DNA of 64,000 nucleotides from Neodontobutis hainanensis (lineage: Eukaryota; Chordata; Actinopteri; Gobiiformes; Odontobutidae): NCBI GenBank assembly GCA_024349245.1, contig JALDNG010000005.1:21217001-21281000 (forward strand), given 5' to 3'. Under the pieces are notes generated by a model, which had not been told where the DNA came from, ran no database searches, and saw only the letters and a program-made list of their open reading frames with translations. Shown here piece by piece: positions 48,101 through 60,700 of this stretch; position 1 is the first letter of the stretch, and the number at the start of each line of letters is the position of its first letter. The position numbers were made by a program, and so were the translations under genes.

Positions 48101-48740
48101 ATAAAATATGCAGTCACTGGACAAACAGCATTCTAAACTCCAACTTCATATAACTCTATAAATATGTGAGTTAATAAAGTGACAAGAAACGTTGACCGAA
48201 AAAAACAAATACCAACAGTAAGTGGTCACTTCTTTAGGAGATAATAATTTGAATAAACAGCTCAAATCCCATAGGAATGACTGGTCATGATATGGATAAT
48301 ATTTGTACTGTATCTACAGAATAGTGGTATATTCAGGAGCTTTACAGACAATACAACTCTACAGTGTGTGTTACTCTTGGAAAACACAGGCCTGTTTCTG
48401 TGAAAGTAGGTGCTTCAGTTTGTGCAGTGATGTTACAGATGAATAGAAAGGATCAGAGGTAAGGTCACAGAGACGGAAAGGAAGGAGGCATCACAGTGAG
48501 CCGAGGACAATCCCCTGTGAGGCTTCGGGCCAGCACTGAGCACTGCCCCAGGACTGAGGGGGAGCCCAGATCAGAGCGTCCTCACATCCAGAACAATGAT
48601 TCAACTCCCAAATGAACAGGTCGCCATCAGTCCTCACTTGACTTGAACGTTTGTGGCAGTCCTGTTCCTCTGGGTGATTGGTTAGATGAATGTGTGGTTT
48701 AGAAAAACGAGGAATGGTCACCACTGTCTCAGTTCATCGA
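45130..48740 (-). other. Possible plekha6 3' UTR plus intergenic DNA
   Basis: Low in recognisable transposons compared with both flanks, AT-rich, without conserved ORFs. It lies just past the last plekha6 exon, so much of it may be 3' UTR; the end is unknown. Confidence 0.4.
45828..45833 (-). terminator. Candidate plekha6 polyadenylation signal AATAAA
   Basis: AATAAAG on the minus strand, followed by a TGT-containing downstream stretch. It would close a 3' UTR of about 2.9 kb from exon 18. AATAAA is common by chance in this AT-rich DNA, so support is weak. Confidence 0.25.
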
Positions 48741-48748
48741 GTGGATGC

Positions 48749-48792
48749 TCAGAAAGATCCTCTGTCGAACTTGGCAGCAACCCAGGCTTGAG
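48749..48792 (-). CDS. plekha6: plekha6 exon 18: 3' UTR, or alternative C-terminus if exon 17 is skipped
   Basis: Acceptor gtccacag. Joined to exon 16 in phase 1 it reads AQAWVAAKFDRGSF and TGA at 48751-48749. After exon 17 it is 3' UTR. Only phase compatibility and a plausible acceptor support the coding role. Confidence 0.5.
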
Positions 48793-51700
48793 CTGTGGAC
48801 AAACACAGACAAGATGGTTAATAGAATTGAAAAATCTATTATTAATATTATTATTATAGTAATAAAGGTGCATCAGACTAAAGGATCTTTTATAGGTCGG
48901 GGGACTGAGTTTATCCCAATTACACAATTACCAAAATGATGTCACTTCCTGCAGAAATATCAGCTTAAAAAGCTACATCTGTAAACTGTATCACTGGTTT
49001 TAGGTGTTTTTAAGGAAATAACAGCTTTAAAGAGCTGTATAGAACCTTTTACTTGGTTTTACAACTTCAGAACAAAATCAGACAGATTAGTGGGAGTTTC
49101 TCTGTGGAGCTATGGACATGACCACTAACACAAAACTACACTGAATAAATGAGCAACACTTACAGCCAAGTAAAAACTAAAAACCAGACACAAGAATAAA
49201 GACTACTGTTGAAGTTAAAATCAATGTTGAAGAGGCTAGTCATTATTGGAACTTAATTTACTGCATGTAATCACGTGTGACCTGCTGGGGTTTAGAGGGA
49301 GCAAAGCTGTCATTCAGTATAAACATATAAAAGTAGATTTTGCAAAGGTCCTTGTCAAAGTTTAAAACTTGCTGTAACATGTGCATAACCACAGCCAGTT
49401 TTTCCGTTTGCCAAATAAAACTTGTGTCACTTGCATTGAGACCATATCATATCACTAGATCATACGTTTCCAGAGATTCATCTCAAAAGTGAACCAGCTT
49501 CCTGATCCCGAAAATCCAGGGTTAACCACAAAGTTATTTTGAAAATCCTATAATACAGCTTTGTAGTACAGATGCTACACACACAGTTTGTCACTGGAAG
49601 TGCTACAGACAACAGTAGACGTGTCAGTGAATCCACCAGAGGTCATAGACGCTCTGCTAAGATGTTAAAAGTGACTTGTAGACTGTAAGATACAATACAA
49701 GCTGTAGGCTACAGCAGTCAGAGATAATGAGCTGGAGTTATTAGACTATATTTTCTGTCTACATAAATGTAACACATAATTCCAGCATCAGGAGTGTAGG
49801 GTTTGTTGCAGGAGTTTGATTCCTAAGTGAAACAGTATTACTAATGCATTCCAGACAAAATGAGTTGAACCACAGTTTATTTTTTTTTTATTATTAAATG
49901 TTTTAATATAGCGTCAGACGAAGGACGGCCGCTCTACTGCCCAGTGGACAGTGTTAATGAAAGGAGGTTGTAAAAAGGAAAAGAGGACAGACAGTTACCT
50001 TGTGGGGCTCAGGCCTTCATAACATTGGCAGAGTTTGGTTCAGAGGACGGAGAAGGACGGGTCGGGGTGGAGGGGGGGCTGGGGGCACAGCGGGCTGAAA
50101 GCACAGTGAACACTGGGGTCAACATACACTCTACAGTCTATGGTTAAAAGATACAGATTACACAGAGAACACAGGAGGGGTCAGTGGTGTTATCAGTCAC
50201 ACTGCACTGCTGCAGGAACATACCACACTTCAACACAGCTTCTGCTTCTGCACAGTCACTACCTACCCCTCCCATTATACACTGCCATTATAATTCTGCA
50301 CTATGAAAACTTTACTGGGTTGATATTGCTGTGACTGTGATGTTGAATAAACTTTTGCTGCTCTTTTAACTGATAAATATATTTTTTCCCGTTAGTCTAA
50401 TGTAATAAGAGTCTCACCAGACAGCAGGCGGCTGCGGCGGGACGCCTCTGCAGCCAAGGCACACGAGATCTCAATGCGCTTCTCCTGCTCCTGCAGCTGC
50501 TGCTGAGAGCTGCCAGAGGCCCCACCCTCCACTGGGCCGTCCAGCGCCGGGACAATGTTCTGCAGACTGAGGCGATAGAAAGATGTTTTAATGTAGTCAA
50601 ATGTGTTCTGTTCTGAAAGCTGCCATAACCTTTGTCTGCTGACTGTCTTGAAGCAAATAACTATGTAACTTTAAGTTGCTGCCTGGCTCCCACTGGTGAC
50701 ACTACAGTACCTGGCCCTTCTCCCTTTCCCTTTTCTCTGTATGTAAATGACCTCCTCTGGTTGCATACATTTGTATGGATTCATCTGTGTCCTGGTGAAT
50801 GAGAAAGACACGGTCCACAGTGGAGTGTATTCTATGTCATTGGCTCACATACAACTATAAATACAAGAATACATTTACTATAAAAGTTTTTACTTTATTT
50901 TGATTTTTTTAGGGGGTTTGGTTGGGGGCTTTAGGGGTTTCTTTAATATTATAACCTACTTTGATTTGGCAATAAGGGTTCTGATTCGCTCCAGTTTCCG
51001 CTGCTTCTCCTGCTGCTCTTCAGCGCTGAGAGGAACAGCATTGTCTGCCTCCAAGAGCCTCTCAGCTGCAAGCACCTGCTCACATACAAATACATCAGTC
51101 TAAAAATAATTACACAAACAAAATTATTTCATGTCTTTATTGAGAACAACCAAAAACCCCATAGTGCTTGTGCAAAAAGTATGTGAACCCATGTGAGCTA
51201 ATTTGAGTCAGGTTTTAGCACACCTGGAGTCTTGTTAAGACAATACGTTTGGAGGTGTGGACTACAGCTTCTTAGACTGATAAAAACCCCTCAAACATTT
51301 AGAGTTTGCTCTGCACAAGAAGAACACACTTATGTGAGCCATGTCTCACCAAAAAGTGCTTTCAGAGCAGCTACGATCAAGAATTGTTGATTTACATAAA
51401 ACATGAAAGGGTTACAAAGTTATTAAGACTTTAGAAATTCACCAGTCTACAGTTATACAAACAATATACAAATGGAGACGCTTTGAGACTGTTGCTACTC
51501 TACCAAGAAGTTGGCGCCCAGTTAAAATGACACCAAGAGCACAAAGAAGTAAAGAAACAACCCCGAATGACAGCCAAAGATTTGAAGGCATCATTGGAAC
51601 ATTGCTAACATCTCTGTTTATGAGTCTACAATACATAAACACTGAACAAGCAGGGTATCCATGGCAAGACACCACAAAGGAAGCCCCTGCTTACTAAAAA

Positions 51701-54700
51701 GAACATTATTGCAGACCTGAAGTTTTCACAAGAGCACATTGACACTCCACAGCGGTATTGGCAAAATGTTTTGTAGACTGATGAAACTAAAATTGAACTA
51801 TTTGGAAAAAAACACACAGCACTACATCTGGTGTAGAAAGAGCACAGTATATCATCATTAAAACATCATCCCAGCTGTAAAGTAAATCGTAATTTGGACA
51901 TGCTTTGCAATGACTGAGGGAAAGATAAATTCCCATATATTCCCAGTATATCAGACAATTCTTTAGGATAATGTAAGTATGTCTGTACGTCAGCTGAAAC
52001 TGTGTAGAAGGTGGGTGATGCAACAGGACAATGACCCAAAACACTGAAGCAAGTCCACAGACCTCAACCCAAAAGAAATGCTATGGATTGACTTAAAGAG
52101 GGCCATACAAATGAGACGTCCAAAAAATATGACATTCTGCCAGGAAGAATGGGCTAAAATTCCTCCTCAACGATGTGCAGGTCTGATCCAAAGCTACTGG
52201 AAGCGGCTGGTTGAGGTTATTGCTGCCAAGGGGGCAGATGAAGACCAGATCACCAATTTATTCAGAAAAACAGTGAAATTCCAAAAGGTTCTCATAGTTT
52301 TTCATGTTTACTGCACATTCATACAGCAGAGCTGTGGGTCTGAAGGCAAGGTGGGTTAAGTGTCTTGCGCCCTATTAAAAATCTGTAAAGAACTGAATAA
52401 TAATTTCAGTCCAGAAGTCTCACACGTAAGGTGTTAAGACGGAAGGAGGAAATATGTTGCAATAAAATAAAACTGTTGATATGTGAATGTTTGTACCTGG
52501 TCGTAGAGCTCCGGCTCCACCTGTAACCGTCTGAGGCGAGCAATCTCTTCACTCGGAGACTCCAGCCCCTCGCCTCGCACCGCAGCCTCCAGGTCTTTGA
52601 TGTCAATCTCATGAGCCGTCAGCCGCCTGGGCACCTGCAAACACAACACACCACCACTCTTTATATGCTTCATGTTCACACACTTTTTTCTTGATGATTA
52701 AGCCCAGCATTCTCACAGTAATGGTCATATCTTTTACAATAGACCAAGATTCAGTCCTCATTTTGTTTTAGTCCAGTTTATTTATAGATCTGCAATTATT
52801 CCTTTTGGCTATATGTTAAGACTGCACACTAGAGCAGCCTTGTTTATCTAAAACTACTACCGTTTCCAAAAAAAGGTGAACATTATACATATTTAAGCAG
52901 AGTCTCTTACCACTTTGTAATTGTGGCCCGACAGGTTCAGACTCTGCCTCTTGCTCAGGTTTCGTCGTAGTCGTTGATTCTGCTCCTCCACACTCATTTT
53001 AGACTTGACCTCAGTTGAAAACACAGCGCTCTTGGGACGCTCCTGCAGCAAAGGTAAAGGAAAGAGACTGTTTCCATGCTTGACCTAATGGATAACTTTG
53101 CTTCATTATACCTGATGTTACTGGGTGAGCTACAGCACTAACTATTGGTAATACAGTAGTCACACCTCTGTGGGGTTAAAGAAAATATCTCCTTCTGTTT
53201 CATTACCAGTTTCATTACTAAAAAATAAAATAGTATCCCCATGGGTAAATTCATTGTGGGCAGCCACCATCAGGGTACCATAATCAAGTCATTAACCGGA
53301 GACTATAGCAAGTTATTTGATGTTGACTACTTACAGCTGAGAGAGGTGACATATGTTTTTCTGTGTAAATAATGTCCTGTTGACATACCCTTGAGATCCC
53401 GTTGTGGGCTCTGCCACGGTACCGAGATCCTCCAACTGTTTTGCCATCAGGCTCGTCTGTGGGAGACTTGGTCCGAGGAGGAACAATGCCAACTAAAGAT
53501 TTAATAAAAAATATAAATATTTATTTGCTCTCACATCTGGTTTACTTAAAAACAGTTTTAAATGGTGTATGGCAAAAAAGGGGCACAAAAGTAAACAGAA
53601 CATTTACAGGGCTAACGCAGATTCTGGTACCTTTATTTATGGAGGATTGCCTTTCCTGAGCTGCGTCCTCTGCGTCACTCATGTTCTATAAGAATAATTT
53701 AAAAAAAATTAAGAACAACCATTGTTTTGTAACCTGGATTTTGGAAGGGGTTAGATGAAAGGGTAAAAGCTGGACAAAGACAGAGACAGACCGGTCATGA
53801 AATGTCAGGAGGGATGTGAATCAATTTAATGTTAAATTTTATTGTGATGACCACACATCAACTTTCTCTGTGGTTGTCTGGCCCAAAAGCTGCACGTTCT
53901 TTGCAGGCTGAGGCGCTTGGCATAGTACTAAAATGATGTGGACCTTTTATTCTAAAGTGCTTGCGAGCATCATCAGATATGTAATATCTGTCTGGTATGT
54001 AATGGCTGTTGCAGGGGCTGTTACAGGGGCTGTTGCAGGGGCTGTTACAGGGGCTGTTACAGGGGCTGTTACATGGGCTGTTACAGGGGCTGTTACAGGG
54101 GCTGTTACAGGGGCTGTTGCAGGGGCTGTTACAGGGGCTGTTACAGGGGCTGTTACAGGGGCTGTTACAGGGGCTGTTACAGGGGCTGTTACAGGGGCTG
54201 TTACAGGGGCTGTTACAGGGGCTGTTACAGGCGCTGTATGAAACACTACTGGGATGAGTTCAAACGACTGCCAAAGACAGAAGGGGCTGAGTACCTTGGT
54301 GATGTAAGCGTCTTCAGCGTCAGAGAAGGCCAAGCTGCAAAGCCAGGCAGCACTGTCCCGGGACAGAGGCGGGGTGGAGGGGGTGAAGCTGGGGGAGGAT
54401 TCCAGGGGGTAGTAGGATTTAGGGAGGGGGGGTCTGGGGGGGACACACTCCTGGCTCACCATCAGGCCCAAGAAGACGAGGAAGAGGAGGAAGTACAGGG
54501 GAAGCAGGAGGAAGAATAACAGCAAGAGAATAAGCCTGGCACAGTCAGAGCATGACTCAGCAGAAAGTTCAAATATGACAGACTTAAAGTCTTAAAAACA
54601 AGATTAAAGGATATAAATATAAAGTGTTTAAGCAACATAATTTAACAAAGTTACAAATCTATTCGAAACAAGTGTGTTGTTTCAGACATTAATTCTGTGT

Positions 54701-57700
54701 CTCAGTGTTCAGACTGAAAGATTAAAAGATAGAGGACTGCTGAGCTGAATACACATATTGTGTATCCATCAAACTGGTGTTACCTTCGGCAGCTGAAAAC
54801 TGATGAAATATATTGTTACGTTTCCAATTACTGTGGCGCAAAAACAGAGACAGAAACGGTTCTTTTTCCTCACATACACTGATCCTGACTGGACAAAATG
54901 ATTAAATGTGTCTTCAGTTAATGTGGAGTTTAAATTACGACTGCATCTCTAACTAAATAAACACTTTTTATTTTAGTTAGAGATTAGTTAGTTTTATTTT
55001 TATTCTATTTTAGGTGGCAATGTTTTAATTTTTTTTATAAATAAATAAAATATTTTTTTATAAATTGTATTAATACATTTTTAAATTAATTTAGAAACCC
55101 TGATGCTTTTATAAATTATACATTTTATATATTTCCAAATAATAATATAGTAAATATACCAAGAACACAATGTGTTTTTGCTTTGATGTGATGTTGTCTT
55201 GTTGTAAACCTGTTAAAGATGTGTCTGCATAAAGACTTTTTGTAAGGCCTTTTTGGGTTGAGTTTGGGGGCTGCTCACTGGGGAATATGTCACATGAGAA
55301 GCTTCTGGGAAGTTTTTTTTAACACAGATGACAGAGACAGGATAAACCTCGGCAATGGGATCTAGAACTTCAGTCTGGTACAAGTCCTGAACCGGCAGAG
55401 CATTTGAATCACTTAGATATCTGCTGTAGACGCAACCAGGAGCATGGGCCTGACTGCTGGATTTAAAATACTGGCTTTGCACTCTTTGTTTTTCAGATGA
55501 AGCTGCTGCAACATACCGCATAAAGTTTCCATAAGACTGTGAATGAATCTTGGATTCCTCTAACTGACCCAAGGGCAGCCTAAAACTCTCTAAAACCACA
55601 GCAGGCAGGTTGTTGTCAGGCTCTTTGTAACTTCTTGGTCTCGGTCTGGGATTGGGCTCATTCTGAGGGACTATACAGGATTTTGGTCGAGGTTTAGGGA
55701 CAGAGTTCCTACGCATTTTGGGAAGGGTTCTTGAGTCTAAGCGCAGGCCGGTGCCAGCCCTGGGGTGGGTGCAGCTGCTTCTTACCTCGGGGTGTTTAGA
55801 AGGAGGGGTCTGGGAGCCAGGCAGTGGGGAGAAGGGGCTGAGCGGACTGGTCATGCTTACTGAGCTTAGAGGGCTGGCTGGACTATTGGTGCTAAAAGAG
55901 CCACCGCTGACCACTGCAGGAGACACAAAGAAAAATGGTTATCAGAGATATGTCTGCTGTTTGGAGATGAGGACTCAGACTGGCTTCAAGGGTTTGAAAC
56001 ATTTCAGAAAAAGAACAGGCTTTTCTTAAAGTCAGCTCTCAACTTTGTATCATATTCCGTTTTTATTATTTTTTATTCTGCTATAGTCATATTTTTATCT
56101 CTAAAAATGCCACTCCTGATGTTTTGTCCATCAGTATGTTACCTTTGTGCTTGGCTGTGTTCGTGCCTCGAGATGAGTTATTTTTATGAAGTGCTTCTAA
56201 AACATCTTGAACTCTCCAAAACTCCTTCTGGATGTGATTACGAACCAGGGCGCTCTGCCGAAAAATACAGAGAATAAAGTCAAATAAGATCTCAGATGCT
56301 TTTGTAGAGAGATGGAAATGTAAATGATGTCCAGCCACAAAAGGCAGAAGAGATTACAGATACTTTCCTGTGACACAACAGGGATGTTTAATGTACAGGT
56401 GACTGATCCATGTTAATATTTTAGCGCATTCATATATGTATATAAATACAGTATATAAGTACATATGATGTGCACAAGTATTCGTTACAGAATAGAGCTA
56501 TATTAGTTTGATGTGTTTGTGCGTAGCCCTCCAGCAGGTTTAAAATACCCTTTAAATGCTGTGTTTTTTGAGCCCTGTTAACAGCACCCAGCTCACTTAT
56601 TGACCTATATACCTTACCTTATATCACTTTACATTTGATAAAGCAATGAAGAAAATCAAAAAAAAACTATTTGTGGTTAATATATTTATGTATGTAGTAT
56701 GTAACACATACACACAAAAGAGAATTAAAATGAAAAAAAAAAAAAAAAAACTATTAACTTTAGGAAAAATAAAAGTGACGCTAATGTTTCTTGATCTCAT
56801 ATGACCCTAGCGGCATGTTTTCAAGAGATTTATTTATGGCAGTGGTACCTGGCCCCCGGCGTTCAGCTGCTCCCACAGATCTCCATGAATGGCATTGGCT
56901 TCATCCTCCAGAGCCTCAAACTCCATCCGGGCAGTGGTTAATGCCTGCAACAGTTAAAGTAATGATTTGAGAGATTATTGCTTGGGTGCGATCTGATCTG
57001 TTCAGATTTATATGTCTGACTCCGGCGTTTAGTCAAAAAAGAACTGCTGCGGAGCAGACCGGAGCAGACCGAGCTGAGCGGACGCTGTGTAAACTGTCTC
57101 ATTGAAGACAACGTTACGTACTTGAAGTGGAGTGCGTGTGGAGCCACATGAAGTGTAAACTGGGGCTGAGACAACATGCCACGCATGATTCCACTATTAG
57201 TCGACTATAGGCAAGGCTTTACAATTCTCATTTGACTATTAAAATCTTTAGTCAGGGACTCCCCTAAAATGTAAATACAATGTGCAACAGTTCACTCAAA
57301 GAGTCCCACAATGCATTAGTAAAAGTAATGATCAGATGGTCATTTAGCAATCAAAATAGACTGTAACATGTTTATCTGAACACACCAGGTTTGAATGAAA
57401 CGAGTGAGAGGCACACTTTATGTAAATATATTTAGTCTTAAATTGTTAATAAACTGTTGTGTTTTTGAATTACTAATGTTAGCTGAACCTGAGTCTGTAT
57501 GAGAGCTTACCTCTGAGACAGCAAAGAGCTGCAATAATCCAGTCAGTTGTGGTCATAAATAGGACAAGGCTTGTTGAATAAAACGCGTATGCAGTGTTAT
57601 TAATAGTTATATCACTAAAATATAGTGCAGCAGTTTATATTGATTGAGGGGTTAGGGACTAGGGAGGGAGACTTGTCTTTCCTCTTTCATGCTCGCGCTG

Positions 57701-60700
57701 TTTTTAGTACAACAGCACGTTATTTTAAATAATAAAAAAAAAATGTATTGTTAAAAATTTTAAATCAATTCAAATCATAAGAAAATTTTAATTCGATTCA
57801 TACATGAATACATTTTTTCTCCCACACCCATGTCTAAAATGTGAGCCTTACGCTGGAGGTCTGAGAGAGCTCCCCTCTTATATTGATGAGCTGGTTCTGC
57901 AGAGTCTCCTTCTTGAACTGCAGTTTCTCCATGGCCAGGGGCTGGTGGTGGTGCAGCTCCATCTCCTGGTGAGTGGACAGCAGTGCGTCCTCCAGACTGT
58001 CCTGAATACAACACATACAGTACATTACCCTTTCTAGACCCTACCCTGCATTGTCAGGTAATACCAAAATCTGAATACTCAGCCATGTAGCACAGAGAGA
58101 ACAGACAGAAAAATGATACCCTAATGGAGCTCAAACCCACACTTTTCAGTCGTGCTAACCACTCTGTCACTGTGCTGCTCAATAGGCAAACCTAACAACA
58201 TCAATACAGCATAGATACAAAAATAGAGGCACACGCTCAAGTGCACTCAAACAATACATCCACACATGAAATAAAGTGGACTAGCAGCGTTATCTACATA
58301 GATTCTCATTGTGTCCTTCAGAATAAGCCAGTTGGATAATACATAAAAACATAGCCTAGCCTACCTTTTACATGTTATATGTCTGCTAATACTGTAAATG
58401 ACGTGGACAAGAGACTCAGTGATTAACAGGACTTCCCATTGCAAATTAATGCAAGTCTTTTTTGACCCACTTGTGGAAACTTGGGGTAGTCATTGAAAAA
58501 CTAAAATTTCTTATTATTTAATAAAGATAAGTTAAAATTTTCAATGCTGTCATGTCATTTAATAAAATTATTGTTTGAGGAATACCGGGAATATAAAATA
58601 TTAACAAATTATAACAACAAAGATACTGCAATTTAAAATAACCTTAGCCGGCAGAAATAGTATTACACAGCTCGTTTTAACCATGTTACCATTAAGTACT
58701 TGTGCAAGGCCAGGAACTATTCACCATAATGAGTTAATATTATCTATTATTATCTTCTTACCACACTATTATTCTGCTATTACTGTCCTAAAACTGCCGT
58801 AAAATAAAGTGCTTCCAGTAAACCAGATTATATCAGTAGAAAGGATGAATATACCTTGTCCATTCTCAGTCTGTGGACGAGAGATTCTTGGTCTTTCAGG
58901 AAGCGGTTCTGCTCACACAGCCGACCAAGCAGTTTCTGTGTGGGACGAGGGCTCATTTATTAAAAAGTTCTACTGTATATTTAGCACCCTCAACAACACA
59001 TAGAAGAGGACATTTAGGAAACGAAGGTAAAATGTCTCTTACACTTGTCTCGATTTCGTTGAGTTTAAGTGTGGGGTGTAGCTCTCTGTTGTAGGGATTG
59101 TGGTACGGAGGCCCCTGGAACAAGAGGAACTCAAATTCAGATTAGGCCTGCATGAGATTAGAAAAACATGCGATAACAATTAAAATTTTGCAATAACAAT
59201 GCAAGGTACAATTTCTCTGGACTAATTTACATTCATTAAAGCAGGAGTTAAATTAATATTGAAAACTGAACCAGGACTAAACCAAGACTAAACAGGTCTA
59301 AACCAGGACTAAACCAGGACTTTTTTATTTATACCTCAGATTGATTTAACGCTTTGTGTGGACAAAGATTTTGAGGAAAAGGTAAAAGTCCATCTCACAC
59401 AGAAGACCATCATTTATTGTGATAGAAGAGGAGATGATATCAGTAACTTGTTACGCGGCCACTTGTTTTAGAGCACGGTTGTGTACACAATGATGAATGC
59501 ATTACACTACTGTTAAAATGTACGGCTAAAGTGTTAATGGAGATGTATAGCAGCTGTCTTTCTGGGTGTGCACAAGTCCCACCTGTTGATCCAGGTACTC
59601 CAGACTGCGCTGGAGCTGGAAGTCTAAAATGTCGTCCTGAGCCAAGAAGCACACAAGACAGAGACAGACAACACACAGCAGAGTTGGCTTCAGCTCGACA
59701 AAGAAACAACATTAATATGATCATCAGCAGACCCCCATCCACTCAGCACCATTAGACCAACAGAGACTCAAGCAGACAAACACACTCATTATTTATCCTA
59801 TTTTAACAGTTTTTGAAAAAGGAATTGACTTTGGTATCAGAGAATTAAAGCATACACAGCGCCAACCCACTACTTGAGTGCCTCTAGACTCTTTGAGGCA
59901 GTGATTAAATTTGGACATAATATAAGCTATATTAAAGAAAAAAATAGTACCTAGCATATGAGGTCATACAAACTGTGCCAAGGAGATGGAGAGTGAATTG
60001 GGGCAATAAATATAGATGTGCCTCACAGGAAGTTCTACAGTCTTTTCATGCACATACAGTATTAATTGCTGCACTTTCTTATTACACATACATTTTTCCT
60101 TTTTCCTGAAGACAAAACTGAGGACAAAATCATTTACAGACAAAGGCTCCTAAAGACCAAACAAATCATAAGTGATAAATGAAATAACCTCCAGTAGGGA
60201 TGTAACAATTCATTCTACAATTTCATTTATGAGTCAGATTTCACGATTCAATTTTGTCACAGTTTTCTTTTGATAACAATTAGAAGTGAACAAGTTGTTG
60301 TAAGTTTATAGATAAACATTAATGAAATCTAATTTATATACAATTTAATTTGCTTATTAATCCTGGTTATTTACTTAACTTTAGCTGAGACCTAAAACCT
60401 CTTTAGATCAAACCAATAATAAACCCTGGTGTCATCTTTTTCAATAAAACAGAACTTTATTAAAACAACTCTCATTTGTTTAAATGTTTCCTTTTTATGC
60501 AGTATCACCTATTATTTTTTAATAATAGCAAGATTGAATTAACAGTAATAATTAATGTGAGGACCAGAAGTAGATCACAAAAGGACCAGATTTGGTCCTA
60601 AAGTTGGAGACCCCTGGTCTTTACTCTCAGTGGCTGCAGCAGAGACATCTCTCTGACAAGCGCCTGAAACAGGTGAACACTTAGTTTAAGACGGGTCTGG

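Noticed and set aside
53947..54525. Minus-strand 192-codon ORF with an AVT/PVT repeat
   Set aside because: Only 54295-54450 is exon; the rest is the 12-bp array in the intron.
55213..55926. A separate single-exon gene of 237 codons
   Set aside because: Its first third is the conserved plekha6 exon 9 with proper acceptor and donor, so the frame is an exon extension rather than another gene.
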